From: Cornus controversa
Taxonomy: Eukaryota > Streptophyta > Magnoliopsida > Cornales > Cornaceae
NCBI GenBank assembly: GCA_026545225.1
Contig: CM048847.1
Span: forward strand, 2,790,001 to 2,854,000
Direction: 5' to 3'
Length of the DNA stretch: 64,000 nucleotides
The position numbers were made by a program, and so were the translations under genes. The notes beneath the pieces were generated by a model. It saw only the letters and a program-made list of their open reading frames with translations, was not told the origin of the DNA and ran no database searches. Below are positions 35,064-45,926 of this stretch, piece after piece; positions within the stretch are counted from its first letter, which is position 1; each line of letters opens with the position of its first letter.

Positions 35064-35969
35064 AGTCCCCATTGAATTGATTTCCGGATTTATGTGGCGT
35101 GAGTTATATATATATGAAATGTGACTTGTTCAAGTTGATGTATATATATATGTATACCTTGAAATGTAAAGCATCACGCATGATTTCCAAAACTTGTTGG
35201 TTTTGAGGGTAAAAAGCATGGATATTTGTCATATAGATTGTAAGGATTTCATATGCATTCATGCATGGCCGCCTGAGTTAGAGTGGGGTTGGGTGGATCA
35301 TTCCTACTGAGCCGCAGTGGTGCTCACCCCCTATATATAAATTTTTTTTTTTTTCAGATAAGGCCCCATTGGTGGATGAAGCATGAATAGCTCAAGAAAC
35401 CTTGTTGAGTTCCATTTTTGGACTTTTGATTTTTGAGATGTAAATAGATGTCCATGCCGGTTTGTGGCATCTGGACTCGATGGAAAGTGTTGTAATTACA
35501 TTTTGAGTATGTTGGTATGTTTTAGTTCACATGTAATGACTTTATGTTGATCACATGTGATATTTGGTGCATGAATGGAAGGAAGTGGTTTGGACTCCAA
35601 ATCTGTGTATTATCTTGTGGAATGGAATGAATGAGGGATTTTTTTTTAGCTTTTATGTATGATATTGAGAGAATGAAAGTTGGAGATTATGGTTGTTTGG
35701 AATTATGTAGATGTTATAGCAGCATCTCTTTTATATGTAACTTGCAATTGAATTGGACCTAGTATGTATTCATGTAATAAAGTTGGTTTATGGGATGGTT
35801 GATAGAGATTCAATTGTTTTTATTAGGAGTACTTGCATAATGATCATTGTGAATGATTAGAATGTTATTTGGATGATGAAATAGCAGTTGTAGATGATTG
35901 AAAATGTTTAGGTTTGAGTTTTGGAGTTAGTTTTGTGATGAAAGAGGCTAAAAGAAGTTCCCAGGTGAA

Positions 35970-36210
35970 AACAGTCGACTTTCTCTTCAAGAGAAGTCGG
36001 CTTTTTTGTCCAGTAGCTTTTAGAGCTTTCTGGGAAGGTAAGATAGTCGACTTTCTCTTTTGGGACAGAAGACTATCTTACTACTCTAGAAACTTCATTT
36101 TTTTGGAAATCAGGATTTTTCACTTTCTGGGAGGGAAAGACAGTCGACTATGTGTTTTTGGGCATTTCTGGGAGGGTAAGACAGAAGACTATCTTACTGC
36201 TCTAGAAATT
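35970..36210 (+). repeat. Palindrome/hairpin cluster in LTR 1 of element 2
   Basis: Contains three copies of the palindrome AGTCGACT (35,973-35,980; 36,045-36,052; 36,142-36,149), the odd palindrome TTCTCTT-C-AAGAGAA (35,981-35,995), and an 11-bp hairpin GTAAGATAGTC / GACTATCTTAC (36,038-36,048 and 36,071-36,081). GAAGACTATCTTACT plus CTCTAGAAA repeats directly at ~36,069 and ~36,186. Copies occur in LTR 2 (~43,522-43,762) and LTR 3 (~51,073-51,313). Confidence 0.75.
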
Positions 36211-36461
36211 CAAGTTCTTGAATTAAGCACAACTTGGCCATTTCAAACCCAAATCAATTAATTCTTTTTTTTGAAATTGATTCTTTTTGAACACTCTTTC
36301 CAATGGTGCAAGTTTTAAGTTCAAATTCCACTCACATATGGAGCTGAGTTCTAAAACTTGTGATTAGTATGTGATATCAAGGAATGACAGTGATTAGGGT
36401 GTGGATGATTAGCTTAAGTCACCCCTAGTTTCCGAGAGATGGAAATCGGGGCGTGACAACA

Positions 36462-36473
36462 TGGTATCAGAGC
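36462..36473 (+). other. Primer-binding site, element 2 copy 1
   Basis: TGGTATCAGAGC, three bases after the LTR 1 end, is the usual complement of the 3' end of plant initiator tRNA-Met. The matching site of copy 2 is at 44,014-44,025. Confidence 0.92.
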
Positions 36474-36763
36474 TTAACTGGGTTTGAATACCTTAGGACG
36501 ATGGGAAGGGTTGAGCCACATGTTGGATTGAAGGGACTTGATGATTTATAGGATTGTGAACTTGAGGTTATGATCATAGACTTGATGTCTTTAAGTGTAA
36601 GCTAAGACTAAGTACATATTACATGGAAAACTCTTATGTGCTTAATTGCTTACATAACATGCTATTTGTAAAGTACTTTAGCATGTTGAGTATGCATGAA
36701 GTGAATTGGTCCAATACATTCATGCACAAATTCTAAGTATCTTCTTGTCATCTATATAGAAGG

Positions 36764-38374
36764 ATGCCACCAAGAAGAGCTCGCGAGAGGACACCGGAAG
36801 TGGCTCCCATCGGAGGAGAGCAATTTATGCGCGATATGGTCATGACCATGCGGCAAATTGCTAGGGAGACACAAAGGGAAAATCAAGAGGAGACGCAAGC
36901 TCCACCAAGAGCAGCTCCTCCTAGCCGAATGATAACGGCGTTGGGGCACATTAAGAAGCACAATCCGCCAACCTATTCGGGGGGATCCGATCCAATGGTG
37001 GCAGAGAATTGGTTGGATCAGATTGTCAAGCTCCTTACCGTGCTTGAAATAGATGGGGACTTGAGGGTGAAAGTGGCCGCTCATTACCTTATAGATGAGG
37101 CCAGTCGTTGGTGGAAGTTTATCGGAGACTACCATGACATCGAGGCGATGGATTGGGACATGTTTCAAGTACTCTTCCTTGAGAAGTACTTCCCGGTAAC
37201 GGTGAAGGACAATATGAGGAGAGAGTTCTTTAACTTGACTCAGGGTACGATGACTGTAATGGAGTACGAGACAAAGTTCACATCTTTGGCTCGATTTGCA
37301 AAGGAGATGATCCCAACAGAAGAGTTGAAGATCAAACAGTTTGTTTGGGGTCTTCGACCTTATTTGAGAGATAAAGTTGGGATTCTGGGTCTCACCAACT
37401 ATGCAGCTGTGGTAGAAAGGGCATTAGTAGCCGAGGGGTTCGGCAATGACAACCAAAGAATAAAGGAAGCAAAGAACCAAACTAGGGGAATGGGTTCCCT
37501 TCCGGACAATCATGCTAGAAAGAGGCGAAGGGATGGTGGCTCGTTCTCACATGGACAACAGAGCCAATCGATAGCATCTGTACCTATACCTACTGGATAT
37601 GTTCGATCTAGAGTGGTTTGCTTCAACTGTCAGAAGCCGGGACACAAGATGGCTGAGTGCACACAAGGACAGGCCACTGCAGAGACAGGCAAGAGGTGCT
37701 TTCACTGTCAGCAGATGGGACACATTAGTTGGGATTGCCCACAGAAGAAGGGTGCACAAGGTGGAGTTGGTACTCAGCAGCGTCCTACACAGCCTGCTAC
37801 TTCACAGTCAGGTTATAGGGCATTACCACCACCGCAGACAGTGCCTTCTGTTCAGAGTTCGCGGGCACCAGCTAGGGGAGTTACGTCTAGTGCTCCCAGT
37901 CAGCAGTCTGGGTATCAGGGTGCAGGACAGCAGGGTCAGAGAGTGCAGGGCCGTGCCTTTACTCTTGTCCCAGCAGAGACCTCGGCGGGACCATCAGTGG
38001 TCCGAGGTATATTTCTTGTATCTAGCTCGTGGGCTAGGGTTTTAGTAGATTCGGGTGCATCACATTCATTCATATCATATGCATTTGCTTGTGCTTTGGG
38101 GTTGGAGGTGTCATCTTTGGACTCCGTTTTATCCATTGATACACCAATTGGTGGTAGGGTGGTTTTGAGTGATGTGTGCCGATCTTGCGAGATTGAGATT
38201 TCAGGACATCGATTAGCGTTCGATTTCATCCTTCTCGAGATGTCTAGCTTTGATATGATCTTGGGTATGGATTGGCTATCGACCTATAGAGCCAACATTG
38301 ATTGTTATCGAGGTAGAGTGACTTTGTATACACCCTCGGGTATTAGTATATGTTTTGTGGGGGGAGCGGGATGA
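36764..38374 (+). CDS. gag: Gag with aspartic protease, element 2 copy 1
   Basis: A 536-residue polyprotein that forms the virus-like particle and processes the precursors. Residues ~80-240 form the retrotransposon Gag (capsid-like) domain, with conserved NWLDQI, SRWWKF, LEKYFP and [10 protein letters not shown] motifs. Two CCHC zinc knuckles follow at 286-299 and 312-325 (C-X2-C-X4-H-X4-C) for RNA binding. A Ser/Gln/Pro-rich linker leads to the pepsin-like protease with catalytic Asp429 in VDSGASHSF. The ATG is chosen because MPPRRARE is shared with the gag start of element 3 and no earlier in-frame ATG fits. It ends in a TGA at 38,372-38,374, just after a run of six Gs (38,359-38,364). Pol continues in the frame offset by one base, so in this copy protease is separated from RT. 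It is identical to copy 2 by eye. Confidence 0.93.
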   Translation: MPPRRARERTPEVAPIGGEQFMRDMVMTMRQIARETQRENQEETQAPPRAAPPSRMITALGHIKKHNPPTYSGGSDPMVAENWLDQIVKLLTVLEIDGDLRVKVAAHYLIDEASRWWKFIGDYHDIEAMDWDMFQVLFLEKYFPVTVKDNMRREFFNLTQGTMTVMEYETKFTSLARFAKEMIPTEELKIKQFVWGLRPYLRDKVGILGLTNYAAVVERALVAEGFGNDNQRIKEAKNQTRGMGSLPDNHARKRRRDGGSFSHGQQSQSIASVPIPTGYVRSRVVCFNCQKPGHKMAECTQGQATAETGKRCFHCQQMGHISWDCPQKKGAQGGVGTQQRPTQPATSQSGYRALPPPQTVPSVQSSRAPARGVTSSAPSQQSGYQGAGQQGQRVQGRAFTLVPAETSAGPSVVRGIFLVSSSWARVLVDSGASHSFISYAFACALGLEVSSLDSVLSIDTPIGGRVVLSDVCRSCEIEISGHRLAFDFILLEMSSFDMILGMDWLSTYRANIDCYRGRVTLYTPSGISICFVGGAG

Positions 38375-41300
38375 CTTCTATTTGTCGTCTTCACATGGTT
38401 TGAGTGATCGGAGAGGACTTGGACATTTCTTAGCAAGCCTACTAGTTGATGATGATGATGAGACACTTGGAGAGCTTCCTCGTGTCGTGTGTGAATTTAG
38501 GGATGTATTTCCGGGGGACTTGACACAATTGCCTCCGAAACGGGAAGTGGAGTTCGTGATAGATCTTGCTCCAGGTACCGCGCCCATTTCTATGGCACCG
38601 TATCGAATGGCACCGGCTGAGTTAAAAGAGCTAAAGGACCAATTGCAAGAGCTACTAGACAAGGGATTTGTACATCCTAGTACTTCGCCTTGGGGAGCTC
38701 CGGTTCTTTTTGCTAAGAAAAAGGACGGGTCTTTGCGGCTTTGCATTGACTATCGAAAGTTGAATCGGGCAACAATCAAGAATAAGTATCCTTTACCAAG
38801 GATAGATGACTTGTTCGACCAACTTAAGGGTTCTAGATGTTTCTCAAAGATAGACTTGAGGTCAGGCTACTATCAGTTGGGGATTAGAGAGGCGGACATT
38901 CAGAAAACCGCTTTTCGCACACGATACGGACACTATGAGTTTTTGGTGATGCCGTTTGGTTTGACGAATGCACCGGCAGCATTCATTGACTTAATGAATC
39001 GAGTGTTCAATGCTTATCTGGACAAGTTTGTAGTGGTGTTTGTTGATGATATCCTAGTGTACTCGACTTCGGAAGAGGAGCACGAGGGTCACTTGAGGAT
39101 CGTGTTGCAACTTCTAAGAGAACATCAACTATATGCCAAGTACGAGAAATGTGAGTTTTGGCTAGCAGAGGTGAAATTCCTTGGGCATGTTGTGTCTGAA
39201 AGAGGAGTTTCCGTAGATCCATCCAAGGTAGAGGCGGTGATGAGTTGGGAAAGACCTAAGAGCGTATTTGAGATACGTAGTTTCTTGGGACTGGCTGGAT
39301 ACTACAGGAGGTTTGTGAAAGACTTTTCGAGGTTAGCAGCACCAATGACTAAGCTTACCCGAAAAGGAGTGAAGTTTGTGTGGGATGATGCTTGTGAGCA
39401 TGCATTCATGGAATTGAAGAGCCGGTTGACTTCGGCTCCAATTTTGATCATTCCAGAACGTGGGTTGGGGTATACAATTTATTGTGACGCCTCACGACTT
39501 GGTTTGGGGTGTGTGCTAATGCAAACCGAAAGAGTAGTGGCGTATGGTTCAAGGCAGTTGAAGACGCACGAACAAAACTACCCGACACACGACTTGGAAT
39601 TGGCAGCGGTGATCTTTGCGCTTAAGGTGTGGAGATATTATTTGTATGGTGAGAAGTTTGAAGTGTTCTCGGATCACAAAAGTCTCAAATACCTTTTCTC
39701 ACAAAAGGATTTGAATATGAGGCAACGGAGGTGGATGGAGTACATGGAGGATTATGACTTCGACTTGCAATATCATCCGGGGAAGGCCAATGTGGTAGCG
39801 GATGCATTGAGTAGAAAGTCACATGGTAACTTAGCGAGCTTAGCCATACGGGAGTGGGAGATGATGGAAGATATCTCAGAAATGGGATTATATTTTCGTG
39901 AGGATAATGGACCGGCAATGTTATTTACTCTTATCGCTCAACCAACTCTTGTGAGTAGAGTGATTGAAGAGCAGAGGAAGGATAGTGAGGTTGAGACTAT
40001 TCGCACACGGATTTCGGGTGGTGAAGTGGTGGATGGATGGACAGTCCATTCGGATGAGAGCATGAGATTCAATGGGAAAATGTTTGTTCCCTTAGCTTGT
40101 CGGGAAGAGATTCTGGGAGAGTTTCACAACTCAAGGCTAGCAGTACATCCAGGTGGTACCAAGATGTATCATAACCTACGCCGACAGTATTGGTGGAAGG
40201 GTATGAAAAAGGATGTAGCTCAGCGTGTAGCGAGGTGCCTCACTTGTCAACAAGTGAAGGCCGAGCATCAGAGACCGGCAGGATTGTTACAGCCATTGCC
40301 TGTGGCTATGTGGAAATGGGAGCATGTCACTATGGACTTTGTGACGGGACTTCCAAGGTCGAGGAAGGGTCACGATGCAATTTGGGTTGTCGTTGACAGA
40401 TTGACAAAAGTAGCTCACTTTATTCCCATTAGAGTGACCGATGATGTGGATACTCTCAGTAGGTTGTACATTGAGCAGATCCTCAGACTTCATGGCATGC
40501 CAGTTTCTATTATTTCAGATAGAGACCCACGATTTACATCTCGGTTTTGGCAGAGTTTCCAAGCAGCACTTGATACGGACCTTCATTTTAGTACGGCTTT
40601 TCATCCACAGACGGACGGACAGTCTGAGCGTACTATGCAAATTTTGGAGGATATGTTGCGGGCATGTGTACTTGATCTTCGGGGTAGTTGGGAGGATCAC
40701 CTTCCTTTGGTGGAGTTTGCATACAATAATAGCTATCAAGCTAGCATTGAAATGACTCCATTTGAGGCCTTGTATGGTAGACCATGCAGGTCACCTATCT
40801 GTTGGACTGAGGTATGAGAGACAGTTTCTTTGGGACCAGATTTAGTTCGAGAAGCTACAGAGAAGATCAAGGCAATTCGACAGAGGTTACTTACAGCCCA
40901 AAGTCGTCAGAAAAGCTATGCCGATAGAAGGCGGCGACCTTTGGCATTTGAGGTGGGGGATCATGTCTTTTTGAAGGTCTCACCACGGAGAGGTTTGATG
41001 AGGTTTGGTCGTAGTGGCAAGCTAGCACCACGGTTCATCGGACCATTTGAGATTTTGGATCGGGTTGGAGAGGTTGCTTGCCGCTTGGCATTGCCACCGC
41101 AATTGTCAAGTGTGCACAACACTTTTCATGTGTCTATGTTGAGGAAGTATGAACCAGACCCTTCACATGTGCTTGATTGGGCAGACCTTGTGGTGGAGGA
41201 GGATGTGTCATACGAGGAACGACCAATTCAGATTTTGGACACTAGAGAGCAAGTGCTTCGGGGCAAGACCATTCCCTTGGTTAAGGTGCTTTGGAGGCAT

Positions 41301-41375
41301 CACGGGGTGGAAGAAGCTACATGGGAGCACGAACAGGAAGTCCGCTCAAAGTACCCCGAGTTGTTTACTACTTGA
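38355..41375 (+). pseudogene. pol: Pol (RT, RNase H, integrase, chromodomain), element 2 copy 1, one internal stop
   Basis: Numbering starts at the frame opening (38,355), which is TTG, not a true start; Pol is expected as an extension of Gag. Reverse transcriptase has catalytic Asp167 ([10 protein letters not shown]) and Asp231-Asp232 (FVDDILVYS). RNase H begins around Asp378 (YCDAS) and ends near VADALSR. Integrase has an HHCC zinc finger (H591, H598, C628, C631) and the D661, D722, E758 triad with 35 residues between the last two. After a conserved C-terminal region, a chromodomain-like segment (LVKVLWRHHGVEEATWEHE) ends the protein at 41,375. A TGA at 40,815-40,817 interrupts the integrase C-terminal region; copy 2 has glycine there. 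The reading frame is otherwise open. It is disrupted by one point mutation plus the gag/pol frame offset. Confidence 0.9.
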
Positions 41376-41408
41376 GGTATGTTTCTAATTTCGAGGACGA
41401 AATTCCTT

Positions 41409-41422
41409 TAAGGTGGGGAGGT
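41409..41422 (+). other. Polypurine tract, element 2 copy 1
   Basis: TAAGGTGGGGAGGT immediately before the LTR 2 start TGTAACGACC. It primes plus-strand synthesis. The copy 2 equivalent is at 48,961-48,974. Confidence 0.88.
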
Positions 41423-44010
41423 TGTAACGACCCAATTTTTTTTTTATTAAAGGTTAAGTGAATTTCTTTAAGCATGATTAATCGCTTAATGACATGCTTA
41501 GCGGACTTAAATGATCTTTTTATGTTTTCGGTTACGGGTGTGAGACCGGAATTGGTTCGGGTAAACCGGGAAAATAACCATGGACTTTAGAGAGTGCCTT
41601 GGGGGTATGAATGAAATTTTAAGGGCATCAATGAAGTTTTAGAAAATGAGGAAAGGCTAGTTTGCGAATAAGCGCAAAAAGGCCCATAACAAGGAGCAAA
41701 TAAGGGAAAGGTATAGGGTTTAGTTGCAAAAGGTGAAATATATGATTTATATATGTGTAAAAAGAGAGAAAAATCAGATTTTTCACTTTTCTCTCTCTCT
41801 GCATTCGGATATCACTATCTCTCTCTACAAGTTTTTCTTCTCTCCTTCTCTCTAAGTTTTGAGGGCCAAGAAGTGAGATTTAAGGGTGGAGCCAAGAATT
41901 AAAGTTGCTCCCCTCACTCTCCTCTTCAATTTGATCGGTGGAAAGTTTCCATTGGAGGAGTTTGTAGCTTGAAGGGTTTAGGGCTTTGCTCAACCAAGCT
42001 TGGATTTTGAGGTAGGGGTGCTAGACTCATCTTTACTTTGATTCTATAGGTCACATAGTTGTGACATGAAAGATAGATTTGATTTCTTGAGCCTAGGGTT
42101 ATGTATATGTGTATATATATATACCATTGTGAATTATGAATGTAAAAATGTCTAACATGTTAGTTAGAACTTATTTATGTTGCATATGTGAAGTTGAGAC
42201 TATGAATGCTTTTTGATGAAAATGTGTTCCTTTGGTGAAAACATAAAAACATGGGTGTTTATAGATTTATGCATGAAAGATATTATTTTCTTGAAAAATG
42301 CATAAGCATGATGATTTCCATGATGTGAGTGTGATGACATTGTGACAATCTTGAAGTGGAAAGAAAATGCATTGTTTTGAGAAAATGCATTGCATTGTGT
42401 TGATTGAGTGCATTGATGTGATTATGTGCACTACGTGAAAAGCGAGGTTTTTGGGGCGTGACAACATTGAAAATTAAGATAAGGGGATGACCCCTAGGGT
42501 GAAAGACCCAAGACTTGGCCAAGCGGATGGCGCATCCGTCGGAATAGTGAACCGAGAAGCGTAAGCAGAGTTTGGGTGCCGAAGAGACCCTTACTACGAG
42601 GTGGTTTGATAAGCTAGTCCCCATTGAATTGATTTCCGGATTTATGTGGCGTGAGTTATATATATATGAAATGTGACTTGTTCAAGTTGATGTATATATA
42701 TATGTATACCTTGAAATGTAAAGCATCACGCATGATTTCCAAAACTTGTTGGTTTTGAGGGTAAAAAGCATGGATATTTGTCATATAGATTGTAAGGATT
42801 TCATATGCATTCATGCATGGCCGCCTGAGTTAGAGTGGGGTTGGGTGGATCATTCCTACTGAGCCGCAGTGGTGCTCACCCCCTATATATAAATTTTTTT
42901 TTTTTTCAGATAAGGCCCCATTGGTGGATGAAGCATGAATAGCTCAAGAAACCTTGTTGAGTTCCATTTTTGGACTTTTGATTTTTGAGATGTAAATAGA
43001 TGTCCATGCCGGTTTGTGGCATCTGGACTCGATGGAAAGTGTTGTAATTACATTTTGAGTATGTTGGTATGTTTTAGTTCACATGTAATGACTTTATGTT
43101 GATCACATGTGATATTTGGTGCATGAATGGAAGGAAGTGGTTTGGACTCCAAATCTGTGTATTATCTTGTGGAATGGAATGAATGAGGGATTTTTTTTTA
43201 GCTTTTATGTATGATATTGAGAGAATGAAAGTTGGAGATTATGGTTGTTTGGAATTATGTAGATGTTATAGCAGCATCTCTTTTATATGTAACTTGCAAT
43301 TGAATTGGACCTAGTATGTATTCATGTAATAAAGTTGGTTTATGGGATGGTTGATAGAGATTCAATTGTTTTTATTAGGAGTACTTGCATAATGATCATT
43401 GTGAATGATTAGAATGTTATTTGGATGATGAAATAGCAGTTGTAGATGATTGAAAATGTTTAGGTTTGAGTTTTGGAGTTAGTTTTGTGATGAAAGAGGC
43501 TAAAAGAAGTTCCCAGGTGAAAACAGTCGACTTTCTCTTCAAGAGAAGTCGGCTTTTTTGTCCAGTAGCTTTTAGAGCTTTCTGGGAAGGTAAGATAGTC
43601 GACTTTCTCTTTTGGGACAGAAGACTATCTTACTACTCTAGAAACTTCATTTTTTTGGAAATCAGGATTTTTCACTTTCTGGGAGGGAAAGACAGTCGAC
43701 TATGTGTTTTTGGGCATTTCTGGGAGGGTAAGACAGAAGACTATCTTACTGCTCTAGAAATTCAAGTTCTTGAATTAAGCACAACTTGGCCATTTCAAAC
43801 CCAAATCAATTAATTCTTTTTTTTGAAATTGATTCTTTTTGAACACTCTTTCCAATGGTGCAAGTTTTAAGTTCAAATTCCACTCACATATGGAGCTGAG
43901 TTCTAAAACTTGTGATTAGTATGTGATATCAAGGAATGACAGTGATTAGGGTGTGGATGATTAGCTTAAGTCACCCCTAGTTTCCGAGAGATGGAAATCG
44001 GGGCGTGACA
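41423..44010 (+). mobile_element. LTR 2 (shared middle LTR) of element 2 (2,588 bp)
   Basis: Serves as the 3' LTR of copy 1 and the 5' LTR of copy 2, with no target duplication at either side. It shares the GGTTCGGG and CACTATCTC variants with LTR 3 and has a private GGTATGAATG where LTRs 1 and 3 have GGTATGGATG. TATA candidate at 41,746, stem-loop block at 42,471-42,615, palindrome cluster at ~43,522-43,762. Confidence 0.93.
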
Positions 44011-44013
44011 ACA

Positions 44014-44025
44014 TGGTATCAGAGC
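44014..44025 (+). other. Primer-binding site, element 2 copy 2
   Basis: TGGTATCAGAGC three bases after the end of LTR 2, identical to that of copy 1. Confidence 0.92.
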
Positions 44026-44315
44026 TTAACTGGGTTTGAATACCTTAGGACGATGGGAAGGGTTGAGCCACATGTTGGATTGAAGGGACTTGATGATTTA
44101 TAGGATTGTGAACTTGAGGTTATGATCATAGACTTGATGTCTTTAAGTGTAAGCTAAGACTAAGTACATATTACATGGAAAACTCTTATGTGCTTAATTG
44201 CTTACATAACATGCTATTTGTAAAGTACTTTAGCATGTTGAGTATGCATGAAGTGAATTGGTCCAATACATTCATGCACAAATTCTAAGTATCTTCTTGT
44301 CATCTATATAGAAGG

Positions 44316-45926
44316 ATGCCACCAAGAAGAGCTCGCGAGAGGACACCGGAAGTGGCTCCCATCGGAGGAGAGCAATTTATGCGCGATATGGTCATGACCA
44401 TGCGGCAAATTGCTAGGGAGACACAAAGGGAAAATCAAGAGGAGACGCAAGCTCCACCAAGAGCAGCTCCTCCTAGCCGAATGATAACGGCGTTGGGGCA
44501 CATTAAGAAGCACAATCCGCCAACCTATTCGGGGGGATCCGATCCAATGGTGGCAGAGAATTGGTTGGATCAGATTGTCAAGCTCCTTACCGTGCTTGAA
44601 ATAGATGGGGACTTGAGGGTGAAAGTGGCCGCTCATTACCTTATAGATGAGGCCAGTCGTTGGTGGAAGTTTATCGGAGACTACCATGACATCGAGGCGA
44701 TGGATTGGGACATGTTTCAAGTACTCTTCCTTGAGAAGTACTTCCCGGTAACGGTGAAGGACAATATGAGGAGAGAGTTCTTTAACTTGACTCAGGGTAC
44801 GATGACTGTAATGGAGTACGAGACAAAGTTCACATCTTTGGCTCGATTTGCAAAGGAGATGATCCCAACAGAAGAGTTGAAGATCAAACAGTTTGTTTGG
44901 GGTCTTCGACCTTATTTGAGAGATAAAGTTGGGATTCTGGGTCTCACCAACTATGCAGCTGTGGTAGAAAGGGCATTAGTAGCCGAGGGGTTCGGCAATG
45001 ACAACCAAAGAATAAAGGAAGCAAAGAACCAAACTAGGGGAATGGGTTCCCTTCCGGACAATCATGCTAGAAAGAGGCGAAGGGATGGTGGCTCGTTCTC
45101 ACATGGACAACAGAGCCAATCGATAGCATCTGTACCTATACCTACTGGATATGTTCGATCTAGAGTGGTTTGCTTCAACTGTCAGAAGCCGGGACACAAG
45201 ATGGCTGAGTGCACACAAGGACAGGCCACTGCAGAGACAGGCAAGAGGTGCTTTCACTGTCAGCAGATGGGACACATTAGTTGGGATTGCCCACAGAAGA
45301 AGGGTGCACAAGGTGGAGTTGGTACTCAGCAGCGTCCTACACAGCCTGCTACTTCACAGTCAGGTTATAGGGCATTACCACCACCGCAGACAGTGCCTTC
45401 TGTTCAGAGTTCGCGGGCACCAGCTAGGGGAGTTACGTCTAGTGCTCCCAGTCAGCAGTCTGGGTATCAGGGTGCAGGACAGCAGGGTCAGAGAGTGCAG
45501 GGCCGTGCCTTTACTCTTGTCCCAGCAGAGACCTCGGCGGGACCATCAGTGGTCCGAGGTATATTTCTTGTATCTAGCTCGTGGGCTAGGGTTTTAGTAG
45601 ATTCGGGTGCATCACATTCATTCATATCATATGCATTTGCTTGTGCTTTGGGGTTGGAGGTGTCATCTTTGGACTCCGTTTTATCCATTGATACACCAAT
45701 TGGTGGTAGGGTGGTTTTGAGTGATGTGTGCCGATCTTGCGAGATTGAGATTTCAGGACATCGATTAGCGTTCGATTTCATCCTTCTCGAGATGTCTAGC
45801 TTTGATATGATCTTGGGTATGGATTGGCTATCGACCTATAGAGCCAACATTGATTGTTATCGAGGTAGAGTGACTTTGTATACACCCTCGGGTATTAGTA
45901 TATGTTTTGTGGGGGGAGCGGGATGA
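44316..45926 (+). CDS. gag: Gag with aspartic protease, element 2 copy 2
   Basis: 536 residues, with the same protein sequence as copy 1 as far as can be read. Gag capsid-like domain ~80-240, CCHC knuckles at 286-299 and 312-325, protease Asp429. It ends at the same TGA after the same six-G run (45,911-45,916), so the gag/pol frame offset predates the tandem duplication or was copied with it. The leader 44,026-44,315 is non-coding and matches copy 1. Confidence 0.93.
   Translation: MPPRRARERTPEVAPIGGEQFMRDMVMTMRQIARETQRENQEETQAPPRAAPPSRMITALGHIKKHNPPTYSGGSDPMVAENWLDQIVKLLTVLEIDGDLRVKVAAHYLIDEASRWWKFIGDYHDIEAMDWDMFQVLFLEKYFPVTVKDNMRREFFNLTQGTMTVMEYETKFTSLARFAKEMIPTEELKIKQFVWGLRPYLRDKVGILGLTNYAAVVERALVAEGFGNDNQRIKEAKNQTRGMGSLPDNHARKRRRDGGSFSHGQQSQSIASVPIPTGYVRSRVVCFNCQKPGHKMAECTQGQATAETGKRCFHCQQMGHISWDCPQKKGAQGGVGTQQRPTQPATSQSGYRALPPPQTVPSVQSSRAPARGVTSSAPSQQSGYQGAGQQGQRVQGRAFTLVPAETSAGPSVVRGIFLVSSSWARVLVDSGASHSFISYAFACALGLEVSSLDSVLSIDTPIGGRVVLSDVCRSCEIEISGHRLAFDFILLEMSSFDMILGMDWLSTYRANIDCYRGRVTLYTPSGISICFVGGAG

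Larger units (their letters stand above)
33871..36458 (+). mobile_element. LTR 1 of element 2 (2,588 bp)
   Basis: Starts TGTAACGACC and ends CGTGACA, followed by AC and the PBS. It has a TATA-like TTTATATAT, a CT-rich leader start, the conserved stem-loop block (34,919-35,063), a hairpin/palindrome cluster (35,970-36,210) and a terminal hairpin (arms at 36,418-36,433 and 36,441-36,457). It differs from LTRs 2 and 3 at GGTTTGGG (others GGTTCGGG) and CACTCTCTC (others CACTATCTC). Confidence 0.93.

Noticed and set aside
35914..36261. 115-codon ORF in LTR 1 (also 43,466 and 51,017)
   Set aside because: It spans the palindrome cluster, has no domain, and is absent from the LTR of element 3. The palindromes explain the repeated Asp-Phe-Leu-type translation.
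36752..37168. 138-codon ORF antisense to gag (repeated at 44,304-44,720)
   Set aside because: It lies opposite the conserved Gag coding region; a shadow frame. The short related frame opposite element 3 gag has the same cause.
40830..41375. Separate 181-codon gene after the pol stop in copy 1 (and 48,493-48,927 in copy 2)
   Set aside because: They begin at TTG, not ATG, and continue the integrase C-terminus and chromodomain in the pol frame. They are the distal part of pol after a nonsense codon.
41423..44010. Two separate insertions of element 2, one nested or adjacent to the other
   Set aside because: The middle LTR is shared, with PPT on one side and PBS on the other and no target duplication around it. 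Two independent insertions would leave four LTRs or nested flanks.
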